Below are positions 9,151-23,416 of a stretch of 64,000 bases of DNA, piece after piece; the first letter of the stretch is position 1, and every line of letters starts with the position of its first letter. The notes under the pieces were generated by a model. It made no database searches and had not been told where the DNA came from. It worked only from the letters and a program-made list of their open reading frames with translations. Origin of the DNA: Thiobacillus denitrificans. GTDB taxonomy: Bacteria > Pseudomonadota > Gammaproteobacteria > Burkholderiales > Thiobacillaceae. The stretch covers positions 16,745 to 80,744 of the forward strand of contig NZ_LDUG01000007.1 in NCBI RefSeq assembly GCF_001530125.1. The letters run 5' to 3'. A program made the translations under genes and the position numbers.

Positions 9151-10362
9151 ATGCTGGATAAATTGTTGGTTCATCAGGTGCGGCGACGGGTGGAGGCCTC
9201 GGGGCTGCCGTTCATCGTCGAATTGTGGAACGGCGAACTGGTGGGCAATGCTGCCGATGCCGCCGTGCGGGTGCGGCTGCATGAGGCGGCCAGCCTGAAG
9301 GCCATGGCCGACCCCAGCCTGGGTTCACTGGCACGCGCCTATGTTGAAGGGGATCTTGATCTCATAGGCAATGTCCGCGACATCCTCGCGCTCGGCGACC
9401 GCCTGTGCAATGCCGGAGATCTCAAGCCGAAAACCGGCTCGGACGGCTGGAAATGGTGGCGCCATACGCGCACCAAGGACCGCAGGAACATCCAGTATCA
9501 CTACGACGTTTCCAACGATTTTTACGGCCTGTGGCTGGATGCGCGGCGGGTGTACTCGTGTGCCTATTTCAAGACCCCGGACATGAGCCTGGAAGCCGCG
9601 CAGGAAGCCAAGCTCGACCACATCTGCCGTAAGCTCGACCTCAAGCCCGACGAGCAGTTTCTCGACATCGGCTGCGGCTGGGGCGGGCTGCTCCTGCATG
9701 CGGCGGAGCGCTACGGCGTGCACGCGGTCGGCATCACCCTGTCGGATGATCAGCATGCACATGTCAGCCAGCAAATCGAAGCGCGCGGCCTGACCGGCCG
9801 GGTCGAGGTGCGCAGGATGGACTACCGCGACGTCCCCGAGAACGGCGGCTACGACAAGATCGCCAGCGTCGGCATGTTCGAGCACGTCGGCCGCGCGAAC
9901 CTCGCTGCCTATTTCGTCAAGATCAACGCGCTGCTGAAGCCGGGCGGGCTGGTGCTGAACCACGGCATCACCACGGCCGAACCCGAGGCCAATGGGCTGG
10001 GCAGCGGCATATCCGAATTCATCGAAGACTATGTGTTCCCGGGGGGCGAACTGGTGCACGCCTCCGACGTGCTGCGCGCCGCCGCGGGCAGCGGTCTCGA
10101 ATGCCTCGATGCCGAAAACCTGCGCCCGCATTACGGCAAGACGCTGTGGCACTGGGTCACGCGCCTGGAGCAACACGCCGACGAGGCGCGCCATCTGATC
10201 GGCGAGCAGAAATACCGCATCTGGCGCATCTACATGGCGGGCTCCGCCTATGCCTTCGACCACGGTTGGATGGAGTTGTGGCAGGTGTTGGCGGGCAAGG
10301 CCGTGGACGGCAACCAGCCAAACTATCCATTCAAACGGGACTTCATCTATCGCGGCGAATGA
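9151..10362 (+). CDS. cfa: Cyclopropane-fatty-acyl-phospholipid synthase
   Basis: Transfers a methylene group from S-adenosylmethionine to unsaturated acyl chains of membrane phospholipids. 403 residues. The SAM-binding motif FLDIGCGWGGLLLHAAE (about 167-183), the NIQYHYDVSNDFY and DARRVYSCAYFK region upstream of it, and SVGMFEHVG are typical of Cfa. GGGGAGGATGGG lies directly before ATG 9151. It starts 59 bases after the DUF3501 gene and may be co-transcribed. Confidence 0.94.
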   Translation: MLDKLLVHQVRRRVEASGLPFIVELWNGELVGNAADAAVRVRLHEAASLKAMADPSLGSLARAYVEGDLDLIGNVRDILALGDRLCNAGDLKPKTGSDGWKWWRHTRTKDRRNIQYHYDVSNDFYGLWLDARRVYSCAYFKTPDMSLEAAQEAKLDHICRKLDLKPDEQFLDIGCGWGGLLLHAAERYGVHAVGITLSDDQHAHVSQQIEARGLTGRVEVRRMDYRDVPENGGYDKIASVGMFEHVGRANLAAYFVKINALLKPGGLVLNHGITTAEPEANGLGSGISEFIEDYVFPGGELVHASDVLRAAAGSGLECLDAENLRPHYGKTLWHWVTRLEQHADEARHLIGEQKYRIWRIYMAGSAYAFDHGWMELWQVLAGKAVDGNQPNYPFKRDFIYRGE

Positions 10363-10548
10363 GTTGCGTGGTGGCTGGGCAGCAATCCAGCGGGCCAGAG
10401 CCGATTGTTTGCGGATAGTCGCGTCCGGCCATGAAGTCTGGCCATTTTAAAGCGCCCCATCGACTTGCTGCGGCACCGCAACCGTGACACCCGGCCAGTC
10501 TCCCGTTGAAACTGGATTTGGGTGTAGTTTGTCCCCGAGTGAATTTTG

Positions 10549-12270
10549 ATGGCGAATGAACACGCTGCAATCATTGCGGTGCTGGTGGCAACGATAGCCA
10601 TGTTCATGTGGGGCCGCTGGCGCCACGACATGGTGGCCGTGGGCGCGCTACTGGCCTGCGTGCTGGCCGGACTGGTGGCCCCGGCAGACGCATTCGCCGG
10701 CTTCGGTCATCCGGCAGTGATCACGGTCGCTTGCGTGCTGGTGCTGAGTCGTGGTTTGCAGACGTCCGGCGCGGTCGATGTGCTCACCCGTCATACCTTG
10801 CCGAAGCATGCCGGCCCGACGCTGAGTCTGGCTGCGCTGGTCGGGCTGGGTGCGGTGCTGTCCGGCTTCATGAACAACGTCGGGGCGATGGCGCTCTTGA
10901 TGCCGGTGGCCATACAGCTTGCCAGGCGCCTCGACCTGCCGCCCGGGCGGGTGCTGATGCCGCTTGCCTTCGGCACCATCCTCGGCGGCATGACGACCAT
11001 GATCGGTACGCCGCCCAACCTGATCGTGTCCGGCTTCCGCACCCTGAACAACGCCGGCGGCTTCGCCATGTTCGACTTCACGCCAGTCGGTCTGGCCGTG
11101 GCCGGGGTGACTTTTGTGGCCTTGGTTGGCTGGCGGCTGGTGCCAGCACGCAAGCAGGCCGGCACAGAGGGTTTCGAGACAGGGGCGTACACCACCGAAG
11201 TCCGCGTGACGGACGATAGCAAGGCTGCCGGCATGACCCTGCGCGACATCGAGAGCGCGCTCGACGAGGCCGACGCGCAAGTCGTGGGTCTGGGGTTCGC
11301 AATGAGCTGCGCATGAACGCACCGCAAGCCGGACGAAAGGTGCTGCCCGGCGACATCCTGATCATCGAGGCCGAGGTCGAGGCCCTGGCCAGTGTGCTGT
11401 CCAGCCTCGGCTTGACGCTGGAAGAAGCGGTTTCGTCGGATGCTCAAAACGAAACCAGTGAGGGCGAGACCCGGGAATCCGGGCGGCGCAACAGCAGCAA
11501 GGCCATCGACCACGAGCCCGGCGCAGAGAAGAAGCCGACGAGACGGCAGAGAAGGCGCCGCCCTCCGACAAGATTGTGCTGATGGAACTCGTCGTCCGTC
11601 CCGAGTCAGCGATTGTCGGTCGCTCGGCCAGCGACATGCAGCTGCGCTCCCGCTACGGGCTCAACCTGCTGGCCGTGTCACGCGAGGGCACGCGCTCGAA
11701 GGCACGGCTGCGCACCCTGAAAATTCAGCCCGGCGATCTGCTGCTGATGCAGGGCCCCCAGGAGGTGCTGGCCGAGTTTGCGGCCGACTCCGGCTGCGCG
11801 CCACTGGCCGAACGCGAGTTGCGCATCCCGAACAAGCGCAAGGCGTGGATGGCCGGCGGCATCATGGCTTTTGCCGTCGCCGTCGCCGCCTTTGGCTTGC
11901 TTCCGGCAGCGATCTCGTTCGCCCTCGGCGTGCTGGCCTCGATGGCGCTGCGCACCATCCCGCCACGCGCGGTCTATGCAGCCATCGACTGGCCGGTGGT
12001 TGTCCTGCTCGGCGCGCTCATACCGGTGGCCGGCGCGATGGCGTCCACTGGTACCGCCGGGGGCTGAGTGTGAATGCCGACTCGTTTCTGATGGCGGTGG
12101 CCATCGGCGCCCCCTGCGCCTTCCTGACCCCGATTGGACACCAGAACAACACGCTGATCCTCGGCCCCGGCGGCTTTCGTTTCGGCGACTATTGGCGTCT
12201 CGGGCTGCCGCTTGAGGTGCTGGTGATCGCTGTCAGCCTCCCGATGCTGCTTTGGGTGTGGCCGCTCTGA
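10549..12270 (+). pseudogene. SLC13 (DASS) family permease, broken by frameshifts and a deletion
   Basis: Three fragments in different frames read as one SLC13-type transporter. Fragment 1 (10549-11316) has the N-terminal membrane half with SGFMNNVGAMALLMP and GGMTTMIGTPPNLIV and the start of a TrkA-C-like domain. The frame breaks at the G-run 11292-11295; removing one G continues QVVGLVRNELRMNAPQAG. Fragment 2 (to 11582) loses frame again near 11525-11536 in a low-complexity linker. Fragment 3 (11576-12067) ends STGTAGG at a stop, and the last part (from about 12070) resumes VNADSFLMAVAIGAPCAFL, so roughly 50 residues of a membrane segment appear deleted. At least three lesions make a functional product unlikely. 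Confidence 0.85.
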
Positions 12271-12310
12271 TGCCGTGAAAGAAGTGCGGAATTGATCAAT
12301 CCCGATCGGC

Positions 12311-13219
12311 TCAATCCGCCCAGCGATCCAACTCCTGGTCCGCCAGCGAGACGGGATCTTCAATCGGCTCCAGGTGGGTAATGATGTGGGCATAGGTCAC
12401 GGCCTGGCGGATGTCGGCCTCGATGCGTTCCGACCAGTCGTGCCCCTGCTGAACGGTCCAGGCGCCAGGCACCAGCACGTGCAGGGAAATGAAGGCGCGG
12501 CTGCCGGCCTGCCGCGTGCGCAAGGCATGAAACCCCAGCCCCTGTTGGCGATAGCGGTCCAGCACGCCTTCGATCGCCTTGAGGTCTTCCACGGGAATGG
12601 AAACATCCATTAATCCTGAGGCGGATCGCTGCAGTAGTTGCCAGCCAGTCCACACAATATTCACCGCCACCAGCAGGGCAATCACCGGGTCGAGCCAGAG
12701 CCAGCCGGTCAGCCAGACGAGGCCGACGCCGAGAATGACGCCAGCGGAGGTCCAGACGTCGGTGAGCAGGTGGTGGGCGTCGGCTTCCAGGGTGATGGAT
12801 TTGTATTTTCGGCCCACCCCCATGAGGATGCGCGAGGTGGCCAGGTTGATGATCGAGGCGACTACCGACACCGCCAGCCCGATGCCCACGGCTTCGATCG
12901 GTTGCGGATTGAGCAGGCGATCGATCGCTGCGTAGCCGATGAGGATTGCAGCGATGAGGATGAGGAAACCTTCAAACGCACTGGAGAAATACTCCGCCTT
13001 GCCGTGTCCGTGCGTGTGGTTGTCGTCCGCCGGCCTCGCCGCCAGCGTCAGCATGGCCAGCGCCATCATTGCCCCCGCCAGGTTGACGAAGGATTCGAGC
13101 GCGTCGGAGAGCAGGCCGACCGATCCGGTGATCCACCAGGCCCAGCCCTTGAGCAGGATAGTCGCCACGGCCGCCGCGATAGAGAGCCAGGCATAGCGTT
13201 TGAGGGAGGGGGGCAGCAT
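12311..13219 (-). CDS. Cation diffusion facilitator family efflux protein
   Basis: Proton-coupled exporter of divalent metals (Zn, Fe, Co or similar) in the inner membrane. 302 residues with about six membrane segments. Metal sites are visible in SDALESFVN (first D-x-x-x-D-type site), [13 protein letters not shown] (loop His cluster) and [12 protein letters not shown] (helix 5 H-x-x-x-D), followed by a C-terminal cytoplasmic domain. It resembles FieF. It is convergent with the broken permease; there is no nearby regulator to show which metal is moved. Confidence 0.92.
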   Translation of the reverse strand: MLPPSLKRYAWLSIAAAVATILLKGWAWWITGSVGLLSDALESFVNLAGAMMALAMLTLAARPADDNHTHGHGKAEYFSSAFEGFLILIAAILIGYAAIDRLLNPQPIEAVGIGLAVSVVASIINLATSRILMGVGRKYKSITLEADAHHLLTDVWTSAGVILGVGLVWLTGWLWLDPVIALLVAVNIVWTGWQLLQRSASGLMDVSIPVEDLKAIEGVLDRYRQQGLGFHALRTRQAGSRAFISLHVLVPGAWTVQQGHDWSERIEADIRQAVTYAHIITHLEPIEDPVSLADQELDRWAD

Positions 13220-13397
13220 GTCGATGTGTCGCGAGGGCCCAGTAGGGATTTCGATTGTAGTTCAGGGCCTGTTCGCGCTCCGGGAAACGCCTGATTGGAA
13301 AGTGCAAAGGGGTTTTAGCCTCGTGGCGCCACTGAAGGCGCGCTGACGCCCCATATTCCTAAAGACATCCCGTAGCCGAAGCCATAAAATGGCGGCC

Positions 13398-13895
13398 ATG
13401 AAAATCCTCTCCGCCTTGCTGCTGATCCTGCCCCTAACGGCCAACGCCGAATGGGGACAATTTGATTTCGAATTTGAAAGCGACAAGCCATGGGTGGAAC
13501 TGTCCACCCAGTTGCCGCCCTATCCCAAGCCCGAAAATCTGGTCGAGTTCAATGTGTCGTCGGCCACGCGCAACCGGCATTTCGTCGACACGGCATCGAT
13601 CAGCGTCGGCGAGGACAAGGTGGTGCGCTACAGCGTGGTGATCGAAGCGGCCGGCGGGGCGAAGAACGTTTCCTTCGAGGGCATGCGCTGCGCCACCGGC
13701 GAGCGCCGCCTGTATGCCTACGGCCAGCCCGACGGCAGTTGGTCGAAGGCGCGCACCGCCGGCTGGGAAGGCATCAAGTTCCGTTCGCTGCTGTCGTATC
13801 ACAAGGCGCTGTTCGAGGATCATTTCTGTCCCGACGACATCCGTGTCAAGGACGCCAAAGAGGCCGTGCGCAACCTGCGGCGCGCGGCGCACTGA
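13398..13895 (+). CDS. CNP1-like family exported protein
   Basis: 165 residues with a signal peptide ([17 protein letters not shown], cleavage before EWGQ) and a periplasmic domain containing [35 protein letters not shown] and [14 protein letters not shown], matching the CNP1-like family of unknown function found mainly in betaproteobacteria. I prefer ATG 13398 over ATG 13389 because it begins the signal peptide cleanly. Its TGA overlaps the proB ATG. Confidence 0.82.
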   Translation: MKILSALLLILPLTANAEWGQFDFEFESDKPWVELSTQLPPYPKPENLVEFNVSSATRNRHFVDTASISVGEDKVVRYSVVIEAAGGAKNVSFEGMRCATGERRLYAYGQPDGSWSKARTAGWEGIKFRSLLSYHKALFEDHFCPDDIRVKDAKEAVRNLRRAAH

Positions 13896-15016
13896 TGCAT
13901 TCCGTGGTGAGACACGCCCGGCGCATCGTCGTCAAGGTCGGCTCCAGCCTGGTCACCGCCGAAGGGCGCGGGCTCGACCACGCCGCGCTGTCGCGCTGGG
14001 CCGGTCAGATCGCCGCACTGACCGCACAGGGCAGGGAAGTGGTGCTGGTGTCCTCCGGCGCGATTGCCGAAGGCATCGCACGGCTGGGCTGGAAAAAACG
14101 CCCGAAAGCGATCAACGAACTGCAGGCCGCCGCCGCCGTGGGGCAGATGGGGCTGGTGCAGGCCTACGAATCTATTTTCCGCAGCCATGACCTGCATGCC
14201 GCGCAGGTACTGCTCACCCACGAGGACCTGGCCGACCGCACCCGCTACCTGAATGCGCGTATCACCCTGCGCACGCTGCTTGGATTGAACGTCGTCCCGA
14301 TCATCAACGAAAATGACACCGTCGCCACCGACGAAATCCGCCTCGGCGACAACGACACGCTGGGCGCGCTGGTGACCAACCTGATCGAGGCCGACTGCCT
14401 GATCATCCTCACCGACCAGTCCGGCCTGTATACCGCCGACCCGCGCAAGGTGCCCGACGCCACGCTGGTGATGGACGCCCACGCCGGCGACCCCGAACTC
14501 GAACGCATGGCGGGCGGTGCGGGCAGCAGCGTCGGCACCGGCGGCATGCTGACCAAGATACTCGCCGCCAAGCGCGCGGCCCGCAGCGGCGCGCATACGG
14601 TGATCTGCAGCGGACGCGAGGAGAACGTGCTGTTGCGGCTAGCCGCTGGAGAGGCGATCGGCAGCCAACTGGTGGCGCGCCAGGCGCCGCTCGACGCGCG
14701 GCGGCAGTGGCTGGCCGACCACCTGCAGTTGCGCGGCAGCGTGGTGCTCGACGATGGCGCGGTGCGCGCCCTGCGCGAGGACGGCAAGAGCCTGCTGCCG
14801 GTCGGCGTCAAAGGCGTGCTCGGCGAATTCGCGCGCGGCGAAGTGGTGGCGGTGGTCGACACCGACGGCAGCGAAATCGCACGCGGCCTCGTCAACTACA
14901 GCGCGAGTGAGGCGCGCCGCATCGCCGGCAAGCCGAGCAGCGCGATCGAGGCGGCGCTCGGCTACATGGACGAGCCGGAACTGATCCACCGCGACAATCT
15001 GGTGATGCTGGCGTGA
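13895..15016 (+). CDS. proB: Glutamate 5-kinase
   Basis: Phosphorylates glutamate, the first step of proline synthesis. 373 residues: N-terminal amino acid kinase domain ([49 protein letters not shown]) and a C-terminal PUA domain from about residue 280. ATG 13895 overlaps the stop of the preceding gene and yields the normal length; a longer open frame upstream is a shadow of that gene. The stop overlaps the next start. Confidence 0.96.
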   Translation: MHSVVRHARRIVVKVGSSLVTAEGRGLDHAALSRWAGQIAALTAQGREVVLVSSGAIAEGIARLGWKKRPKAINELQAAAAVGQMGLVQAYESIFRSHDLHAAQVLLTHEDLADRTRYLNARITLRTLLGLNVVPIINENDTVATDEIRLGDNDTLGALVTNLIEADCLIILTDQSGLYTADPRKVPDATLVMDAHAGDPELERMAGGAGSSVGTGGMLTKILAAKRAARSGAHTVICSGREENVLLRLAAGEAIGSQLVARQAPLDARRQWLADHLQLRGSVVLDDGAVRALREDGKSLLPVGVKGVLGEFARGEVVAVVDTDGSEIARGLVNYSASEARRIAGKPSSAIEAALGYMDEPELIHRDNLVMLA

Positions 15017-15606
15017 CCATGTTGGACCTGATGCGTCACGGCGAACCCGTCGGCGGTCGCCGCTATCGCGGCCAGATCGACGATCCGCTGTCGGAGAAGG
15101 GCTGGGCGCAGATGCAGGCGGCGGTCGGTGACACGGTGCCGTGGACACGCGTCGTCTCGTCGCCGCTGCTGCGCTGCCGCGCGTTTGCCCAAACACTGGC
15201 CGATCGCCATGGCTTGCCGCTGGCGCTGGATGAGCGCCTGAAGGAAATCGGCTTCGGCGAATGGGAGGGCAAGGCGGCGGCCGAGATCGAGCAGGACGCG
15301 CCCGGCACGCTGGCGCGCTTCAAGGCCGACCCGGTCAATGCGCGGCCGAAAGGCGCCGAGCCGCTGGCGGACTTTCATGCGCGGGTGGCCGCTGCGCTGG
15401 AAGACCTGCTGGCGCAACACGTCGGCCAGCATGTGCTGCTGGTGGGGCACGCCGGCGTGATGCGCATGACGCTGGCGTGGGCGCTGCACATTCCGCTGGA
15501 ACACGTCTACCGGATTGAAGTGGCGACCGCTTCGCTGACGCGCCTGCGCTTCGACGCCGGCCGCGCCAGCCTGATCTTCCATGGCAGTACGCGCGTCGGC
15601 CGGTGA
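15013..15606 (+). CDS. Histidine phosphatase family protein (alpha-ribazole phosphatase-like)
   Basis: 197-residue phosphoglycerate mutase-fold phosphatase. The catalytic RHG motif is in LDLMRHGEP at the N-terminus, the second conserved region is [10 protein letters not shown], and the second catalytic His is in [11 protein letters not shown]. The gene directly after is a BtuF-like cobalamin-binding protein, which supports an alpha-ribazole-5-phosphate phosphatase (CobC-like) role in cobalamin assembly. Start GTG 15013 overlaps the proB stop; ATG 15019 is an alternative. Confidence 0.83.
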   Translation: MTMLDLMRHGEPVGGRRYRGQIDDPLSEKGWAQMQAAVGDTVPWTRVVSSPLLRCRAFAQTLADRHGLPLALDERLKEIGFGEWEGKAAAEIEQDAPGTLARFKADPVNARPKGAEPLADFHARVAAALEDLLAQHVGQHVLLVGHAGVMRMTLAWALHIPLEHVYRIEVATASLTRLRFDAGRASLIFHGSTRVGR

Positions 15607-16469
15607 TCCGCCGCATCCTTCTGTGGCTGTGCCTGCTGCTGGCATTGCCGGCGGCGCAGGCAGCCGCCCTCCGGGTGGTCGACGACGTTGGGCAAACCCT
15701 CGAATTCGCCCAGCCACCGCAGCGTATTATTTCGCTGACGCCGCATCTTACCGAGCTGCTGTTTGCCGTCGGCGCCGGGGCGCAGCTGGTGGGCGCGGAC
15801 AGCGCCAGCGATTACCCGAAAGCGGCGCAGGCGCTGCCGCGCGTCGGCGACTACAGCCGCATCAACTTCGAGCGCATCCTGGCGCTGAAACCGGATCTGG
15901 TCATCGTCTGGGTCGGCGGCAACCGCGCGGCGGACATCCACGGTCTGAAGAAACTGGGCCTGCCCGTTCTGCACACGCAGGCCGCCCGGCTCGACGACGT
16001 GGCGCGCCTGCTGCGCCTGATCGGGCAGGCGAGCGGACATGCCGACGAAGGCGAGGCGGCGGCGCGGGCGTACTCCGCGCGGCTGGACGCGCTGCGGGTA
16101 CGGGGCGGGCAGAAACCGCCGCTGAGTGTGTTCTATCAGGTATGGGATCGCCCGCTGATGACGGTGGGCGGCACCCACTGGATCAGCGATGCGCTGGCGC
16201 TGTGCGGCGCGCGCAATGTGTTTGCCGACCTGCGTGCGGCTTCGCCGGTGGTGTCGCGCGAGACGGTGCTGCGGCGCGCGCCGGAATTGATCGTGAGCGG
16301 CAGCGACGCGCCCGACATGCGCCGTCAGTGGCAGCGCTTTGCCGGCCTGCCGGCGGTGAAAAATCAGGCATTTGTGCGGGTGAATGCGGATTTGCTGCAT
16401 CGGCCCACGCCGCGCCTGATCGAGGGCGTGGCCGAACTGTGTGCGGCAGTGGAGGCCTATGCGCGGTGA
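15603..16469 (+). CDS. Cobalamin-binding periplasmic protein, BtuF-like
   Basis: Substrate-binding protein of a vitamin B12 (or related metal chelate) ABC transporter. 288 residues with a signal peptide (RRILLWLCLLLALPAAQA) and the class III binding-protein fold: RIISLTPHLTELLFAVGAG, DYSRINFERILALKPDLVI, and QVWDRPLMTVGGTHWISD. Start GTG 15603 overlaps the phosphatase stop by four bases. No permease or ATPase genes are present, so partners must be elsewhere. Its last 13 bases overlap the convergent fur gene. Confidence 0.85.
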   Translation: MIRRILLWLCLLLALPAAQAAALRVVDDVGQTLEFAQPPQRIISLTPHLTELLFAVGAGAQLVGADSASDYPKAAQALPRVGDYSRINFERILALKPDLVIVWVGGNRAADIHGLKKLGLPVLHTQAARLDDVARLLRLIGQASGHADEGEAAARAYSARLDALRVRGGQKPPLSVFYQVWDRPLMTVGGTHWISDALALCGARNVFADLRAASPVVSRETVLRRAPELIVSGSDAPDMRRQWQRFAGLPAVKNQAFVRVNADLLHRPTPRLIEGVAELCAAVEAYAR

Positions 16470-16906
16470 CGGTTGTCGCCCGGCTTGCGGTTGGGGCAGT
16501 TTTCCTTGATACAGTCGGCGTAGATATGCAGCGAGTGGTCGTGGATGGAAAATCCGCGTTCCTTGGCGATGCGGGTCTGGCGCTTTTCGATTTCGGCGTC
16601 GAAGAACTCCTCGACTTTGCCGCATTGCAGGCAGACCAGATGGTCGTGGTGCTCGCCCTGGTTCAGTTCGAACACCGCCTTGTCGCTGTCGAAGTGGTGG
16701 CGGATCAACAGCCCGGCCTGCTCGAACTGGGTCAGCACGCGGTAGACCGTGGCGAGGCCGATATCCTGGCCTTCGTCGGACAGCAGCCGATACACCTCTT
16801 CGGCGGTCATGTGCCGCTTGTGGCTTTGCTCGAACAATTCAAGGATTTTCAGGCGCGGCAGCGTGGCTTTGAGACCGATGCTCTTGAGATCGGACGGATG
16901 GCTCAA
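16457..16906 (-). CDS. fur: Ferric uptake regulator
   Basis: Iron-responsive DNA-binding repressor. 149 residues: winged helix (LKATLPRLKILELFEQ, TAEEVYRLL, LATVYRVLTQFEQAGL) and metal-binding dimerisation domain with HHDHLVCLQCGKVEEF; a C-terminal Cys pair occurs in CIKENCPNRK. It is divergent from bamE, a conserved fur/omlA arrangement. A candidate promoter on the minus strand is TTGGGA-N16-TATCAT with the -10 near 16939-16944, over the direct repeat ATACGT (16932-16937 and 16942-16947). Confidence 0.96.
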   Translation of the reverse strand: MSHPSDLKSIGLKATLPRLKILELFEQSHKRHMTAEEVYRLLSDEGQDIGLATVYRVLTQFEQAGLLIRHHFDSDKAVFELNQGEHHDHLVCLQCGKVEEFFDAEIEKRQTRIAKERGFSIHDHSLHIYADCIKENCPNRKPGDNRHRA

Positions 16907-16931
16907 TGGGGTCTCCAGAACGGGAACGGGA

Positions 16932-16947
16932 ATACGTTATGATACGT
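16932..16947. promoter_or_regulatory. fur/bamE divergent promoter region with ATACGT direct repeats
   Basis: ATACGT occurs twice, 10 bases apart, around a TATGAT/ATCATA core that could serve as -10 for bamE (plus strand, 16938-16943) and for fur (minus strand). No good -35 is seen for bamE. No clear Fur box could be assigned. Confidence 0.35.
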
Positions 16948-16985
16948 TTTTTTCCAACCGTCCCAACTTTCCCGGTTTCCTGGCT

Positions 16986-18160
<1,175 letters not shown>

Positions 18161-18182
18161 CCGCACCAACCAGGAAACGAAC

Positions 18183-18437
18183 ATGAACGCCGTCAAGGTC
18201 TACAGTACCGGCACCTGCCCCATCTGCGTCAAGGCCAAGGCCTTTCTCGACAAGCGCGGCATCGGCTATGACGAAGTCCGCATCGATCTCGACCGCGAGG
18301 CGATGAAAGAATTCGCCGTTGTCACCAACGGCGCGCGCACCGTTCCGCAGATCGTTGTTGAAGGTACCTGTATCGGCGGCTTCACCGAGCTGACCGAACT
18401 CGACATGGACGGCGCGCTGGATCACCTGCAGCCCTGA
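18183..18437 (+). CDS. Glutaredoxin 3 family protein
   Basis: 84-residue thioredoxin-fold oxidoreductase using glutathione. The active site is CPIC (residues 13-16), a variant of the common CPYC, and the glutathione-binding TVPQI and GG (in CIGGFTEL) are present. The start ATG 18183 has AGGAAA upstream. It lies just before the carAB promoter and is probably the last gene of the bamE-dapB transcript. Confidence 0.9.
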   Translation: MNAVKVYSTGTCPICVKAKAFLDKRGIGYDEVRIDLDREAMKEFAVVTNGARTVPQIVVEGTCIGGFTELTELDMDGALDHLQP

Positions 18438-18475
18438 TCCGGGCGGGGAATAGCCCGCTCAAGCGTCGTCGAGCA

Positions 18476-18504
18476 TTGAAGCCGGGCGCTAGTTCGGCTA
18501 TAAT
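18476..18504 (+). promoter_or_regulatory. Sigma-70 promoter of carAB
   Basis: TTGAAG (18476-18481), a 17-base spacer, and a perfect TATAAT (18499-18504). Transcription would begin near 18511, giving a leader of about 80 bases that starts with the hairpin at 18518-18550. Confidence 0.8.
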
Positions 18505-18517
18505 TACGATATTCAAG

Positions 18518-18554
18518 TTCAGGCGGGTTCGCGCAAGCGGCTCGCCTGAATTTT
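18518..18554 (+). promoter_or_regulatory. Leader hairpin upstream of carA, attenuator-like
   Basis: TTCAGGCG (18518-18525) pairs with CGCCTGAA (18543-18550), extended by GG/CT pairs; the top is a CGC/GCG stem closed by a GCAA tetraloop, and four T follow. The shape is that of an intrinsic terminator placed inside the carA leader, which suggests attenuation, perhaps by pyrimidine or arginine level. The mechanism is inferred, and the T-run is short. Confidence 0.6.
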
Positions 18555-18592
18555 GTCACCTGCACCACGCTTACTGCCTTGCGGAGTCCTCC

Positions 18593-19715
18593 TTGTTACG
18601 TGCCCAGCCCGCCATCCTTGTTCTAGCTGACGGTTCGGTTTTTCGCGGCCTATCCATCGGCGCCGACGGTGTCACGACCGGTGAGGTGGTGTTCAATACA
18701 GCAATGACCGGTTATCAGGAAATCCTCACTGATCCCTCGTATTCGAGTCAGATCGTGACGCTGACCTATCCCCATATCGGCAACACCGGCATCAACCTCG
18801 AAGACATCGAGGCGGACCGCATTCATGCCGCCGGCCTGGTGGTGCGCGATGTGCCGCGCCTGCATTCCAATTTCCGTGCCGGATCTTCGCTGGCCGACTA
18901 TCTCAAACACCAGAACATCGTGGCGATTGCCGACATCGACACGCGGCGGCTGACGCGCATCCTGCGTGAAAAGGGTGCGCAGGGCGGCTGCATCATGGCC
19001 GGCGCGGTGGACGAGGCGAACGCGCTCGAGGCTGCGCGCGCATTCCCAGGCCTGGCCGGCATGGACCTGGCCAAGGTGGTGAGCGCGCCGGCGTCTTACG
19101 AGTGGAGCGAGACCGAATGGAAGCTCGGGCGCGGCTACGGCCAGCTAACCGAGCCGCGCTTCCATGTGGTGGCCTTCGATTACGGCGTCAAGCGCAACAT
19201 CCTGCGCATGCTGGCCGAGCGCGGCTGCCGCCTCACCGTGCTGTCTGCCACCGCCACCGCGGCCGAGGCGATGGCGCTGAAGCCGGACGGCATTTTCCTC
19301 TCCAACGGCCCCGGTGATCCGGAACCGTGCGATTACGCGATCAAGGCGATCGGTGAGCTGGTCGCCGCAGGCGTGCCGACCTTCGGCATTTGCCTGGGCC
19401 ATCAGCTGCTGGCGCTCGCCTCGGGCGCCAAGACCGTCAAGATGAAGTTCGGCCACCACGGCGCCAACCATCCGGTCAAGGACCTCGACAGTGGGCGGGT
19501 GGCGATCACCAGCCAGAACCACGGCTTCGCGGTGGACCCGGCGACCCTGCCAGCCAACTTGCGCAGCACCCACGTATCGCTGTTCGACGGCTCGCTGCAA
19601 GGGATTGCGCGCACCGACGCCCCCGCATTCAGCTTCCAGGGCCACCCGGAAGCCAGCCCCGGCCCGCACGACGTGAGCTATTTGTTCGACCGATTTATCA
19701 AGTTGATGGCCGACC

Positions 19716-19732
<17 letters not shown>
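18593..19732 (+). CDS. carA: Carbamoyl-phosphate synthase small subunit
   Basis: Glutamine amidotransferase subunit that supplies ammonia to CarB for carbamoyl phosphate, the precursor of pyrimidines and arginine. 379 residues. The class I glutaminase Cys is in [10 protein letters not shown] and its partner His/Glu in [10 protein letters not shown]; the N-terminal domain has [21 protein letters not shown] choose TTG 18593 because GGAG lies 6 bases upstream and the protein then starts like known CarA; the frame extends to 18476 only through the promoter region. Overlaps carB by 17 bases. Confidence 0.96.
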
Positions 19733-22922
<3,190 letters not shown>

Positions 22923-22939
22923 TCTGAAAAGGCAAGCTA

Positions 22940-23416
22940 GTGAGCAAATTTCCCATTACTGTCGTGGGCGCAGAAAAGATGCGCGCTGAGTTACAGAATC
23001 TGAAGAGCGTGGAGCGCCCCTCTGTCATCCAGGCGATTGCCGAGGCGCGTGCGCAGGGCGACCTGTCGGAAAACGCCGAATACGATGCGGCCAAGGAAAA
23101 ACAGGGTTTCATCGAAGGCCGCATTGCCAATCTCGAAGGCAAATTGTCGAATGCGCAGATCATCGATCCCAAGACGCTCGATGCAGATGGCCGCATCGTT
23201 TTCGGCGCCACGGTTGAACTGGAAGATGTCGGATCGGGTGAGTCCGTCACCTATCAGATCGTCGGCGACGACGAGGCCGATATCAAGCTGGGCATGATTT
23301 CCGTGTCGTCACCGATCGCGCGCGCGCTGATCGGAAAGTATGCAGGCGACAGCGTGGACGTTCAGGCGCCAGGTGGCGTGCGTCAGTACGGAGTGCTGGA
23401 CGTCCAATACAAATAA
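22940..23416 (+). CDS. greA: Transcription elongation factor GreA
   Basis: Rescues backtracked RNA polymerase by stimulating transcript cleavage. 158 residues: N-terminal coiled coil with the acidic tip region [16 protein letters not shown], then the FKBP-like C-terminal domain ([19 protein letters not shown]). Start GTG 22940, 17 bases after carB. The carAB-greA order is common in proteobacteria. Confidence 0.97.
   Translation: MSKFPITVVGAEKMRAELQNLKSVERPSVIQAIAEARAQGDLSENAEYDAAKEKQGFIEGRIANLEGKLSNAQIIDPKTLDADGRIVFGATVELEDVGSGESVTYQIVGDDEADIKLGMISVSSPIARALIGKYAGDSVDVQAPGGVRQYGVLDVQYK

Noticed and set aside
10427..10446. Terminator after cfa (GGCCA/TGGCC with TTTT)
   Set aside because: Stem of only five pairs with a 7-base loop; too weak to list as a feature.
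10549..12270. Programmed frameshifting in the SLC13 gene
   Set aside because: Three separate lesions including a deletion of conserved membrane sequence point to a pseudogene.
18433..18455. Terminator between the glutaredoxin gene and carA (CGGGC/GCCCG region)
   Set aside because: Short stem and no T-run; the better-supported signal there is the carAB promoter.
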